In this document: positions 11,562 to 22,999 of the stretch, in pieces
Position numbering within the stretch: position 1 is the stretch's first letter
Layout of the letters: every line of letters begins with the position of its first letter
Assembly (NCBI GenBank): GCA_030142905.1
Contig: JASJOG010000219.1
Coordinates: forward strand, 1 to 64,000
DNA length: 64,000 nt
Source of the DNA: Heliopora coerulea
Lineage: Eukaryota > Cnidaria > Anthozoa > Scleralcyonacea > Helioporidae
Reading direction: 5' to 3'
The notes under the pieces: generated by a model
Databases searched by the model: none
What the model saw: the letters and a program-made list of their open reading frames with translations, nothing else
Told to the model about the DNA's origin: nothing
Program-made: the position numbers and the translations under genes

Positions 11562-12464
11562 AAATACCAAATTCTTCCTAGTCTTCAGAGATGAACAACT
11601 GGTAAACGTAAACAAGTTATCGTTTGCTCAATTCACATTTGTTAAGTTTTTAAATCTTATACATTGAACATGGCTTGCTTTATTTAGTTCTTTTGTTTTG
11701 AAAATTTGATTATGACATTCTTTTCTCTGGAAACTCCGCAAAGGGTTATAAACATTAAATGAAAATTGCGATAGTTTGTTTTAAAAAAAGTTTCGAAATG
11801 ACAGAAAACAGTGTTTACTGCTGTTCTGTATCTCACTTATTTCTGAAGATATTTAAAGAAGTAGAATAGCAAACAACTGTTGTCTGATCTATAGGTGATC
11901 TCTCTTTGAATAGCTACATCATGTGGCACCACCCAGAGTAAAATAAATAAGTTTCGGAACGCCAAATCCGCATGGTAAAGGTCTAAGACATATAATTTTT
12001 AAATCCTGAATAGGCTGACCCTCGAGGCAGGGGCGTAGGTTATCGCAGGGTTATAGGGAAGTTCCGCCTTTCAAAGATTGTAAGGGCAAAAATATCTGGA
12101 GCATCAAATTTCGAGCAGAATTTGATTTGTTCAGGTAGGAAAAAATGCCTTTTGGTTACTGGTTCATCTTTTTTATTTGCGTGTTAAAGCCGACGAGGCG
12201 AGGCTTCATCTTACATGGCCTGAATGCTTGTCAAATTAAATTCTCGAAATTTTTGAAGGGGTACAATACTCCGACAAATTAAGCTGGACACCCCCAATCT
12301 GCTTCAACGACCCCTCTCGTCGACGAGTAAAATCGTCTTGGGTTAGCGAAGCGAAACAAATAAGTTACCAAATTACAGCTTTGTTCGTAAAGAGTTAACA
12401 AAGCTGTACTCACTACGATTCCATTTGTTTGATTGCAGATAGGATTGAAATGCGTATATGGGGG
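11562..12464. other. no gene recognised
   Basis: No conserved frame, RNA motif or repeat end seen. Confidence 0.4.
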
Positions 12465-13662
12465 TAGCCTTCGGTGCAGACGCTTGTGCAGTTCCTGTTA
12501 ACACTTTAACTCCTGAATTTTAATTCTTTTGTTCTTTGTTCTCTCTTTGTTTTTCCTTTGTTCATCTGCAGATTCCTTTGCTTTTGCCGGATCATTTTGA
12601 CCCTTTTTTGTACTTAAAGAGTTAAGCATCTGCGTGTCGGAAGCCAAAAAACGTGTTCTACTCACGTGGATTTTTCACAGAAAGTTGGAATCCTAAGTGA
12701 TTGCTTGATTGTTAATTTATTTCAGATAGTGTTTGTAATGAGTAATTAGCTTCCGGCAGCCTCAGTAAGTTTTGTAAACAAGGCGTTTGTCGCGGATGCG
12801 AAGCTAGATGGTGAATGTTTTGAAGATGCAGTATGACTTGTTTGTCTTTCAACTCGTTATCACGTCCTGTTAACAAAAAGTTAACGATGTTCTCTTTGCT
12901 GGTTTTGCGTAAAATTCTAGGACTTTTGTTGGAGCAGATATTAGAGCTCCCTCGATTGATTTCTTTTAAAAACAAAAGGACAAACTGTTCTCTGACCTTT
13001 TTACAGCGCCAAGTGGCGCGATCAATTTGTGTGTATGTTCCTCCACACAACGTTTTTCAAGTTGACCCAATATCGTCAGGTGAAGTGACGTTGACAGTAT
13101 TAATTTACCACCCAACTTTAACGGACGAAATGGTAGTCGGGGGAGGTGAAATTTTATTCATTTGATGTTGGAGTCTTTGCCGACGTAGAATCAGTGTCAA
13201 GGTTGGTTGAAAATATACTAGAGAGAGTGTTGAGTCAGTCACTGGTTTTAACTGCAACTCTCTTTGCTCCCACCTTTTTCGTGATATTAGCGCAGAAGTT
13301 TATCGTTCAAATCATGAAGCTCCTTTTTGCAGTTCCTTCTTTGCTTCAAGATATCCAAGCACGAGCGGCGTATATGTTGTGAGCCAGGATGAATGACGAA
13401 GCGAGGGTGGTCAATCTCAAATTTCACCAAAAGCTTCCCTTTTTCCAAGAAAACGTCGATCTGAAGCTTTATCAACGCCGAAAAATACAAAATTCACCAA
13501 AGAATGGCCATGAATTACAACACATAATTATAATATATTGCGCAGATTAATTTTGTTTGCTGCAATTAAAATCCACGTGATCTCAACTACTCAGAACAAA
13601 CTTTTGACCTCCGATGCGCGGACGCTTAACAGGAACTGCACAAGCGTCGGCACCGCAGGCTA
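12465..13662. mobile_element. 1.2-kb DNA element with about 38-bp TIRs
   Basis: The left TIR (12465-12503) reads TAGCCTTCGGTGCAGACGCT and on to TTCCTGTTAA. The right TIR (13624-13662) is its inverted copy with very few mismatches (TAGCCTGCGGTGCCGACGCT). Subterminal CTACTCACGTGGATTTT-like words are also inverted near 12660 and 13570. ATATGG flanks both sides and may be part of a target duplication. Superfamily unknown. Confidence 0.65.
12712..13050 (-). pseudogene. partial ORF inside the TIR element
   Basis: A minus-strand frame of 112 codons containing NICSNKSPRILRKTSKENI. This style of peptide (a basic N-terminal piece with a Cys and a SILRKxS motif) recurs in multicopy element ORFs of cnidarians as far as I recall, but I cannot name the family. 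It is too short to be a transposase, so I read it as a remnant of the element's gene. The overlapping plus-strand frames are shadows. Confidence 0.35.
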
Positions 13663-14092
13663 ATATGGTCTGGATTACGGAAACGTTTTTGTGTTTTTAA
13701 GTATGCGGTTCATAGTGTAGCTTCTCAGCCTTTTGAATAGTACATGTATTTGCTTTGTTTAACGAACTTGTGTAACCAGCTATTCAATGTTGATTATAAA
13801 CGGCTTCTAAGACTTTAAATTATGGATTTTGGATTAGGTGAGATAACAATTATTGCAGCAGCTTACTAACCAAATATAGATTGGTCTACAACTGTTCCTA
13901 AATTGCTGCATGATCTGAATTTTCATCCTTCGCAGACTTCGTGTCCGCATCGATGACGACAACCTTGTACTCATGGTGACACTACTGTCATTTATAGTCG
14001 TCACGATTTTAGCCGTATCCGCGTCCGTATCTGTATTGATGAAGACGGAGATTAACGTTTAGCATAACTCAGATTGCATTAATGAAGATCGA
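13663..14092. other. no gene recognised
   Basis: No feature supported. Confidence 0.4.
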
Positions 14093-14222
14093 ATCAAACT
14101 TAGGTTCAATTCAGACGTCGTGCTTATCATGTGCCGAACGTAATTTAAGATATTAATCGCATGATAAGTTCGACGTCTAAATTAATTACGTTCGACACTT
14201 TTAATTAGGTTCGAACCTAATT
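14093..14222. repeat. compound inverted repeat
   Basis: CAGACGTCGTGCTTATCATG (14112-14131) is inverted at 14160-14179, CGAACGTAATT (from 14135) is inverted near 14184-14194, and the block ends with the palindrome TTAGGTTCGAACCTAA (about 14205-14220). It looks like a small foldback element; no target duplication identified. Confidence 0.55.
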
Positions 14223-14639
14223 CAGGGGGCTTTGAGGAACAGGAGCAAGCAGAAATATGAGACAAAAACGTTTATTTAGTAACCATGTCATAACTTAGGA
14301 TGTTTTTACGAGCTGCGCATACGACAACATCATTGATCGGAAAGACGAAGAACAGGTGCTTTGCGAATGAAAAAAATCATTTGCATGTCTCACCATTTTT
14401 ATACTAACGTTAATCGATATTCTGTCTTCGAAGAAGAGGAGGAACGAAGTTGAGAGATGGTTCGCAGGACGACATGCTTAGATGTTGCGTCGGCTGTCGC
14501 CTGGTTAAAATTTAAAAGCATTCTTTAACGTTCTCTTAGTTCTTGGATGTAACAAGGCTAGTTCAAATTCTTAGTTGACAGTCCCTTAGGGTTTTATTGG
14601 TCTTGGTCTCGGATTTTCGTTTATGACTGGTCGTGTAAT
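14223..14639. other. no gene recognised
   Basis: Nothing supported. Confidence 0.35.
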
Positions 14640-15690
14640 AGCAACAAAAAAGAGACTAAAGCAATTTACTGAAACTCCAAATATTATAATTGGAAGGTAT
14701 GAAATTAGCTAGTAATAAATAAGAAAGTATTAGGAATTATTCTTGATAAAGAGTTAAAATGAAATGAACATAATGATGAACAGTGCAAAAAGATATCTAA
14801 ATCTATCTGTTTATTAAGAAGATCAAAACGACTTGTAAACCAAAATGCACTAATGAATATTTCTAACTCTCTAGACCTACCTCATTTCACTTACTGTTCT
14901 GCTGTATGGAATGATGGTAGTCATGCACACTTGAATAAGCTGTACAAATTGCAGAAAAGAGCTGCACGTGTTATAGCAGGATCTGGTTACGATGTTAGGT
15001 CGAAGGAGATTTTTGCTGATTTGAGATGGGCTCCAATTGAAAATATTTTAAAGAAACGGGAATTAAACATTACTCTTAAAGCATTACAAGGTCAATTACC
15101 AGAATATATATCTGAAATGTTTAATATCAGAAATAATGTTACGTATCACCTAAGAAGCAACGATCGAAAACTTCACTTAAACAAACCTAATACAGATTTT
15201 ATGAAAAAGTCATTCTCATAAAAGTCAGCGGCTGCATGGAACAAATTGCCTCGCGATATAGTTTCTGGGTATCAAACTCTGTCTACGACAAGATTTAAAA
15301 ATCTACTGGATCACTATTTCCAAAGTTTAGAAAACAGTAATTGACAACGGCTTTAAGATTGTTCAAGACATTTCAGGACGACACTTTGTTTGACCTGCAT
15401 GAATTTAGGCTTGTGTGGATTCTAAACACTTGTATGATGTTAATTGTTAGTTATGTTTGTATATATTATTAATAATTGGTAGTTTGTAATATAATTAGTA
15501 TATTGATAGGTTGTAAATAAGATAGTTATTATAGGGTGAAGGTGATTAGTATGTAGGCTTCGCAATTTTTTGTAATTTAATAGATTTTTAGAGCAAAGCA
15601 CGGCCCATTGAAAAACAGCTTAGTGTGCTGAATGGCTACCGTGCATAAATAATCTTGAATAAATAAATAAATAAATAAATAAATAAATCT
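14640..15690 (+). mobile_element. 5'-truncated LINE, RT C-terminus, AATA tail
   Basis: Broken upstream frames give LGIILDKELK, the usual end of an RT palm. The open frame 14853-15221 gives PHFTYCSAVWND and KLQKRAARVI, the standard C-terminal stretch of CR1/Jockey-like RTs. After a stop it continues with AAAWNKLPRDI and TTRFKNLLDHYF. The 3' end is an (AATA)n tail at 15655-15688. Dead: stops at about 14730 and 15220. Confidence 0.8.
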
Positions 15691-16204
15691 TAATTGCTTT
15701 TCGCTTTCCCTGTGGCTTCCTTGTCTGCTGTTTGGTATTTTTTTTCTATTGCTTCATCAAGTCGACAAGTATAGACCAAATACTTCGAAAAATCTTCTCT
15801 AGTGCGTTCTAGAAGTCTTTATCGAACCGTAAATGTGGTGTTAGTCGGTACCGGAACCCCTAAAGGCATGTGGAATTTTTTGAGCGTTCAAGGAAAAGTT
15901 CAAGCTAATGTTTGCACTCGGCTGCTCTCGCTTGCAGAGCGTTTTAATAGCTAGAATACTGAACTTTAATGTTGTAACTTAAATGTTATCGGGGGTGACT
16001 ATTCTTGCTTCTTTTAACGTACGTACAGAAAGAAACAAATCATGGACAAATTCAAAATTATGAATATTTTACTAGGTTTTCTCCGTTAAAATCTAGCCAG
16101 TTAGCCTAAGTGGACAGCTTTACCTTCGCGTTTGACATAAATAGAACTCTTGTATTTCTCATATTTATACTAATAAGCTGTGTTTTAATTTAGTAATAAT
16201 TAAA
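15691..16204. other. no gene recognised
   Basis: Nothing supported. Confidence 0.35.
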
Positions 16205-16540
16205 TAAAGTCATCGTTATTATTAGTTTTATCATCATCATCATCATTGTTTTATCATCATCTTAATATCGTTATCATTTCCATTATCATTCTTGCTGCCG
16301 CTATCGTTATTGATATTGTAATCATTATTGTTATGATATTATATATGTTATGATATTGTTACGATATTGTTATTATTGTTACTGTTATTATTATTATTAA
16401 CATTACTATTATCATTATTACTATCATTATTATTACTATCATTATTATTACTATCATTTTTATTACTATCATTGTTATTACTATCATTATTATTACTATC
16501 ATTATTATTACTATCATTATTATTGCTATAATTCTTACTA
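16205..16540. repeat. microsatellite, ATT/ATC-rich with 15-bp higher-order unit
   Basis: Irregular (ATC)n and (ATT)n give way at about 16400-16530 to a tandem unit TATTATTACTATCAT repeated roughly nine times. The minus frame over it is a translated repeat of Asn-Asn-Asp-Ser, not a gene. Confidence 0.85.
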
Positions 16541-16614
16541 TTATCTCCTTGACTTAACCAAATATACAATGATGCTCTAATTACAAAACAAGGAAAACCT
16601 ATAACCTAGGGCAT

Positions 16615-17110
16615 ATTGTATATTTGGCCAATGCCCTTCCTCTCTCTCCTACAACATATCCAGGTTAAGGAGGGAAGGACAATAGCTATCAAATTTTGTT
16701 AGCTAATATATAATAACATCTCTTGTCAACGGACCAGTCCGGATAATATTTTTCTCATGATGGTTTCGCTTTCCCATACTACAGAATTTTGCATCTCTCT
16801 ACATGTATATTCAAGTTTTTTATCATCCGTAAACAGTTCCTTTATGTCTTCCTTCAATCTTTTTAAACCACCTCCCAAACAGCCGATCACCGACGGCACT
16901 ACTTTAACGGTGAAATCCTCTCGTCTTTCTCGTAATTCGAAGCACAACTGATGATATTTTCGTATTTTCTCCCCTCTTTTCTCGTCTTTATTCGACTCTT
17001 TCGGGTACGCCATATCGACGATCGTTATTTCTTTCTTTTCGCTATCCTCTAACGTCAAAACGGATCTTTTTGCCGTACAGTTCGTCCTCATCTTGTGTTC
17101 CCAGTCCCCG
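16615..17110 (-). mobile_element. 3' fragment of a restriction-endonuclease LINE
   Basis: The minus-strand frame (17091-16726) has ITIVDMAYP, the D.A.P end of a restriction-like endonuclease, then VVPSVIGCLGGG. The same C-terminal block recurs in the next element (MDMSCPQ and VIIGCLGGG at 17560-17261), so two LINE 3' ends lie head to tail. Confidence 0.65.
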
Positions 17111-20068
17111 TATAACTTATTATTACTATTATTATTATTCTATTAACCAGTTCATATTCTGGCCATTATTCCCTCCCACCAAATATTGCTGAGAGGTAAC
17201 CGAGGTACACGTGTTCTTATTAGTTCACACTAAGGCTGACGTGTTTCGGCTGTACGTTCACTACTCTGGCTGTACCACTCCGTCAGGCACTTTCCTAATT
17301 ATTGTTTCCCCCTCAGAAAGCACCGTCCACTGCTTTGTACTGATTATCCTAATCACACTGTCCCAATCTCCAATAATCCTCCTCACTACTCTGGTTGCAT
17401 CTTCGCCACCACCTCCCAGGCATCCAATTATTACCTGCACAACTCCCACTCTGCATCTTCTTCTCTTTTCTCTGGTTTCTAATGTCAGCTGCTGATATTT
17501 CTGTAACTTTATTCTCGTCGCATCCTCGATGTTCTGCTCCTGAGGGCATGACATGTCCACTAACCATTCCTTTCTTCAGCTCCGCCCAGTATCCTGCCCA
17601 TTCTTTTTCCATCTTCTCGCCTTCTTTCCAGACTTCGTCCTCCCTAAATTCACCCTCCACTCCAACTTCACGCTGCATTTCTTCTGCTTTCCTTCTTAAG
17701 CTCTTGTATTTGCTATGTTGTTCTCTCTTCCAAGGAATCCTTATCCAGCGGCTTGTGCTACAAACCATGTGAGTTGCCAACCGCGCCTTTTCTTCCTTAT
17801 AAACCTACCGCAAGCTGTTCAAGTCGTGCCCTCCATCCAGTGTCTTCAAGTAGAGTCTCTCATCACTTGCCTGTAGGTCCAGCGTACCTCTCTTGCGTAG
17901 AATAACCTTCACCAACATATCAAGGTCATATAACTCCTTCTGGGTGAACTAGCATACATTCATGGCGTAGGCAGCAACCGGGATGACTCTGCAATTGATC
18001 GCTCTCATGAGATTCTTGTCATACAGCTCAAGCTCTACGAGGCTCTCCAACCTCTTTCGCCTTTTTTCCTTGATTTTCTGTCTCTTTGTTTATCTGCTTC
18101 CCCAGCTCTATTCCAAGGAATGTGTTGAAGTCATCCTTCTCTAGGTCCAACGCCTCTGCCCTCTATTCCAATATAGTCAGGCCCTCACCTTTAGTCATCT
18201 TACCTCTTCTAGGGACTATCTCCGCACATTTCTTCACCCCGTACACTGTCACTGTATCGTCGCTAGCTTTTGCGATTATCTCGTTAGCAGCTTCCGTCTG
18301 CTTATGACTTTCCTGGTAGATCTTCAGGTTATCAATAAATAAACTGTGCGTCCTCTTTGCGAGCCTTTCGCCGGAGCCCCATCCTATATCTTGTTGTTTC
18401 CTCTAGCAGCATTGTACCTTGGACCTCAGTCAGACAGAATCCTACCGGTGAATAACTGTCCCCTTGTAAAATGCTACACCGTATTCTAATCCATCTACTC
18501 TGCCGCTTATGATTTCCAGCATTGACTTCTAACCGTGTCTTCCAACTGCTCATCAACTTCTGTAGCACATTTATAGGCGGTTTAAGTACTCCAATCCAAT
18601 TGCACACCATCACCATCCAGTCATGGTGAACTTTGTCGTACGCCTTCCTGTAGTCGTAAAACACGACTGCCAGGTCCCTCTTGTGCTCTCTCACCTCTAC
18701 CATTATACATTTATCAATAAGTAGTTGGTCAACCGTACCCAACACTCCCTCTGAGGCTCCTAGTTGTCCTTTATCCCATATCTCGTTCCGTCGAGCATGA
18801 TCTCTCATTTAAAGTCCTATCATACCAGTGAATAACTTGCACGAAGTATTTAGACATGTTATTGGTCTGCATGCCTCATATGACAAGTCCTCGGTCTTTG
18901 GTAAAAGGACTGTCCAGCCTAAAGTCACCCGTTCCGGAATGCCTTCTGGATCTTCATTCCAGCTCTTCATTGTTATTTATAAAGCCTTCCAGGTTCCACT
19001 AAAGTTCTTCCACCAGAAATTCTGGATTTCTTCAATACCAGGCGAGGTCCAATTCTTCCTCCTCTTTATAACTTTTCCAATGGTCTCCTCACTTATCTCG
19101 ATATCTTGTACATCCCTGATCTTCTTTCTCAACTCCTCCTTCATTTTCACCATCCATGGTTGTTAAGTAGTAATCTTCTCCTCTTCCCACACGCCTCCCC
19201 AACATTCCACGAATCTCTCCATTGCTAGGGGTTCACCCTTAAATTCCTTTGTACTATTCACTCTCTTGTAGAAAGCCCCTTCATCTGTTACAAATATTGC
19301 GTTATTCTTTCTTCTCTTCCTATTCTCCACAGCTTTCAGCAATATCACTTTCTTCACCGTCAGCTCATCTAACCATTTCTCCGAGGCCTCCACAAGCTCC
19401 TGCGTGTCCTCTTATCCTTTTTCTACATACTTCCTAGGTTCTTTTTTTTAGATCCTCACTTCTTTCCTCGTTGCTTTTCTTTGTGTCCTTCTGCGATAGA
19501 GTTCATTATTCACTCTCGCTATTCTCTGCCTTAGTGCCTTAATCTGGTGGCGTAACCTCCTCTCTCTTCTATTTCCTTCTCCGTTCGATCTCCTTCCAAT
19601 GCCCGGGACTTTCATCTTGGCATTCAGTAATCTTGCTATTGCCCTTCCCATGGCAAAAACTACATCTGTGATCTCCTCCAACTTAATGCTACTTTTGAGG
19701 TGTTCGCTAACTATTTTATTTCCACACTTCGCTATTTCTGGAGGCAGTTTTTTAAGTTTCGGAAGTCTGTTCCTTTCTTCAATGATGGTCATATTTGTTG
19801 GTGTTAGCTGCACTAACTCCGCTTTGAAAACCTTTCTTAATGCTTCTTCTCCCTCTATCCCTGCTGCTTCATCTGCTTGTGTTTCTCTACCGTGTTCTTG
19901 TTCCACTTCTTTCTCTGACATGTCTACTACTCTTGCTGTCTCGTCCAATTCTCCATCCTCAACTCCTGCCTCAGTTTCCTTCTCCTCACCCTCCTCGTTC
20001 CTTTTTCTCATCAAGACAAGGTTCGCAATCTGTTTCTCCTTCTCAAATCTAGCAGCATTATCTCTCAG

Positions 20069-20392
20069 CAGGGCCGCCGAGAGGATGGGCAGGGGGTTCA
20101 ACTTGCCCCGGGCCCCTTACTTGATAAGGGTCCCCTAAAACGTTTGAGCTTCACGTTCTTGGCGTTACGAAGATTAAAGACAGTGACATAACGGACGGCA
20201 GTTGGGTTAGAGCAATAGTTACTGCCCTCAAAATGCAGGAAAACAGCGTTTCAGAGCGTTGGAGCCCCAAAAGGGGACGGGGGCCCTAAAGAAGGGGACC
20301 CCAAGGACCGGGGCTTATTACATATATGACGCCATCAAGGGCCCCAAATCAATATTTTGTCCCGGGCCCTGCAAAATCTCTCGGCGGCTCTG
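20069..20392. mobile_element. hAT-type MITE with 8-bp target duplication
   Basis: Flanked on both sides by TCTCTCAG (20061-20068 and 20393-20400). Termini are CAGGGCCGCCGAGAG and the inverted CAGAGCCGCCGAGAG. The eight-base duplication and the CAG-GCCGCC start are diagnostic of hAT elements. It is non-coding and inserted in the N-terminal ORF of the LINE, so it is younger than that LINE. Confidence 0.9.
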
Positions 20393-21059
20393 TCTCTCAG
20401 CTTTTGATCTTTTAACCGCTCTCCAAACTCCTGTTCCCATCCATCATCTACCCTCTTCATGAAACCAAGTCCACGTTCCCTTTCCTCCGTATCTATTTCA
20501 ACCAGTCGAACCTTCTTGGCTGTCGTCCAGTGCATACTCTCTGGTGGTGCTTCAGACTCAAGCTTCTCATATCGTCCTTCTAGCTGACCCATTACATCTT
20601 CCTCTGATTTGAACCTCCTGGTATTATCCACTAGGTTCTGGGCTGAGACAGTCGTCTTTGTCCGCGCTTCATTAGACCATCTCTTTTTAGCACGCTTCGT
20701 GAATCCGCTTCTTCACTCTCTTCAGTTTCTATCTACTTTCTCCTCCAAAGTCCACTCCGGCCTCTTCCCTCTCCCTCGGTTGTCCATTAATGCTCTAGTA
20801 ATATTCTCAGCTTGCACTGCATATCTTCGGTCTACAGCATCTACTTCTAAAGTTAAAGGTCGACTCATGATTCCATGTCCCAACAGTTTATATATGGACT
20901 ACTGGTAAGCTTTGTATGCACGGGAATTGTCAGTTCACCAGACGTTGCCCGGCTTATCAGGTAAAGCATTTCTTGAAACACAGGTTTGCCACCTCTGTGA
21001 GTTGTACCTTCACCACCTCCTGTCGTATCAGCCACCATTCTGGCATCCCCCCAGCACGT

Positions 21060-21260
21060 AATTCCACATTGGGATGACGGGTTTTACTGTCGGAGTTTTC
21101 CTTTCCTTAGACGATTGCTGCCACGCTGACGAGTTCCATCTACCCGGGTTTTTCTGTCGGGTTTCCCTGCCCTTAGACAATTGCTATACGCTAACGAGCT
21201 CCATCCGCTCAGTTTTCCTGTTAGGGTTTCCTTATACCCCCTTCCTGTAACCCTAGGCAG
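21060..21260. repeat. about 66-bp tandem repeats at LINE 5' end
   Basis: Three diverged units, each with a TGTCGG-TTTCC word, CCCTTAGACGATTGCT and a TGACGAGTTCCATC-like word. They sit upstream of the first LINE ORF on the minus strand, as promoter repeats of LINEs often do. Confidence 0.55.
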
Positions 21261-21329
21261 GGGGGTTTGAGGGTCCTTCAACTTGCCCAAGGTGAACTCT
21301 CAGACTAGGGCAGGCAAGGAATCGTCTTA

Positions 21330-21820
21330 CTTCTCCATTCTATTGTTATTATTATTAGTATTAATTATTATTTATTATTCATTATTATTACATATTATTA
21401 TATGTTATTATTATATATTATAATATATTATTATATATTATTATTATCATATTATGTTATCATATTATAATATTATTATATTATATTATTATCATATTAT
21501 ATTATTATTATATTCTATCTTATTATTATATACTGTATTATTATATTATTATATATTATTATATATTATGATTTATTATTCATTTTTATATTCATTATTT
21601 ATTATCATTATTATTTATTCAATTATTATTTATTATTAGTTACTATTATTTTTATTTATTATTACTTATTATGTTAATTATTTACTATTATTATTACTAT
21701 TATTATTACTATTATGATTACTATTGTTATTATTACCATTATTATTACTATTATTATAACTATTTCTATTATTATTTTTATTATTATCATTGTCATTATT
21801 ATTCTCTGTTTCCCTCCCTC
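21330..21820. repeat. (TTA)n microsatellite
   Basis: About 490 bases of imperfect TTA/TAT repeats. Frames rich in Tyr and Ile here are translation of the repeat. Confidence 0.9.
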
Positions 21821-22060
21821 TCCTCCATCGTAAGGATATTGAAGCCTTGCACCTTAGCTTTTAATTATGAATAAATCAATAAATAATTACATTCTCGCCA
21901 TCATTGATATGGTAACACAAGTCCAAACTCTTGTACTGAGTATTAGCATAATTACACAGGTGATTATCGGAAACCCCGCGTGGTGCTTGGCTAGAAATTT
22001 GCGTCATAAATCTCAATACTTACGTACAGATGATTATAACAGTGAAGGCTCAGAAACAAA
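21821..22060. other. upstream region of the phosphorylase-fold gene
   Basis: No frame or element recognised. A possible promoter region if the ATG at 22061 is used; no motif I would call. Confidence 0.3.
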
Positions 22061-22128
22061 ATGGCGGCTACCTTTGTAAACGTTACCAAGATTTTAAAAC
22101 TGCTGGTTCTCTACTTTGTTTCGCCTGG
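22061..22128 (+). CDS. candidate first exon of the phosphorylase-fold gene
   Basis: ATG in a favourable context (ACAAAATGGCGG) opens a 22-codon frame with a hydrophobic run (KLLVLYFVS) up to a donor GG|GTAATA (phase 2). The next coding exon has an alternative acceptor CTCCAG at 22305-22310 that would restore phase 2 at 22311. It would give a short N-terminal hydrophobic leader. This is one of two ways to start the gene; the other is splicing from the phase-1 leader exons far upstream to 22304. Unsupported without RNA. Confidence 0.35.
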
Positions 22129-22303
22129 GTAATAACACTAAAACAATTGTTCGCCTTTGACTCAATGAATATTACAGAATAATCCTCTCCGTTTCGTCTC
22201 TGGGATCGTTCAACAAAATTCACGTCGTCTTTGATACTTAATGTAATGTTTTTGAAAAAATGTTGTCGCTTATAATTGACACATTCTACTCAACCGTTCA
22301 TAG

Positions 22304-22999
22304 GCTCCAGCACCTGCAATGCCAAAGAAGACGCCTGTACATCCAGTACCATCCCTCCAGCGCCAAAAGTTGACGTTTTGGAATTAAAAGATATAAAAGC
22401 AACTCGTGTTGATTGGCCTGATTTTAATAGGCGGAAGACTGATGTCCTTTTACTGACAGTAAACGATATTGAATTTTGTGCTACGCTTAAGATTCTACCT
22501 GACCCAAAAATTACAGATAGCCAACAAAGTCTTGGCCGTGTTTACTTTGACGAGATTAATCATAACAGAGTTGCTGTTTTAAAATCAGACATGGGTTCGA
22601 CGGGCCCTGCCGGGATACAAGCCACGCTTTTAGATGCAATTGAACTGTTGAAGCCTGGGGTAATTGTGTGTCTTGGAGTGGCTTTTGGAATGAACCAAGA
22701 CAAGGTCCAGCTAGGCGACGTGTTGGTGGCGACCAAGATGGCTCTATATGGCAAACAAAAAGTGGACACCGAAGGCGAGATCTTACGACGAGGATCAGAA
22801 TTTGATTGTAACGCAAGACTTTTCCGTTTGTTCGATCTTGGCAAATATGGTTGGAAAGGTCGGAACAATGATGACAATGTACCAAAAGTTCATCTCGGCC
22901 TTGTTCTTAGTGGTCCAGTGCTTATTAATAACAAAGATTATAAAGAGAAGCTTCGACGTTTGTATCCAGAGGCTTTGGGAGGAGAGATGGAAGGAGAAG
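22304..22999 (+). CDS. nucleoside-phosphorylase-fold (ATP-nucleosidase-like) protein, main exon
   Basis: This exon encodes most of a PNP/UDP-phosphorylase-family domain. Motifs in order are DVLLLTVNDIEFCA (first strand, substrate side), SDMGSTGPAGIQAT, a GVIVCLGVAFGMN turn, LGDVLVATKMALY, LSGPVLINNKDY, and GGEMEGE at the 3' end, whose Met-Glu contacts the ribose in this fold. There is no in-frame ATG before 22591, so an upstream exon must supply the start. The acceptor TTCATAG at 22297-22303 gives phase 1; the donor GAAG|GTATGC at 22999/23000 is also phase 1, so the 696-base exon is symmetric. Domains of this family act as immune effectors that cleave the base from ATP in bacterial CBASS, Avs and Detocs systems, and eukaryotic relatives with immune-like architecture are known. 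Classical purine salvage is the alternative. Confidence 0.85.

Larger units (their letters stand above)
17160..21330 (-). mobile_element. near full-length restriction-endonuclease LINE, decayed
   Basis: From the 5' end (high coordinate) it has tandem repeats (21060-21260) and a charged N-terminal ORF in two parts (20631-20335, and 20101-19448 with acidic and Arg-rich segments), split by a 324-bp hAT-like MITE. Next comes the RT: FYDYRKAYDKVHHDWM (about 18660) and QGDSYSPVGFCL (about 18460). The C-terminus ends at 17261 (MDMSCPQEQ, VIIGCLGGGG). Frames are broken many times. It is the same broad R2-superfamily type as 7310-9800 but a different lineage, since the C-terminal block differs. Confidence 0.8.

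Noticed and set aside
16348..16569. 73-codon Asn/Asp/Ser repeat protein
   Set aside because: Translation of a 15-bp microsatellite unit.
21454..21874. Tyr-rich frames
   Set aside because: Translation of the (TTA)n tract.
22556..22885. Two long minus-strand frames opposite the phosphorylase-fold exon
   Set aside because: Shadows of the coding strand; no motifs of their own.
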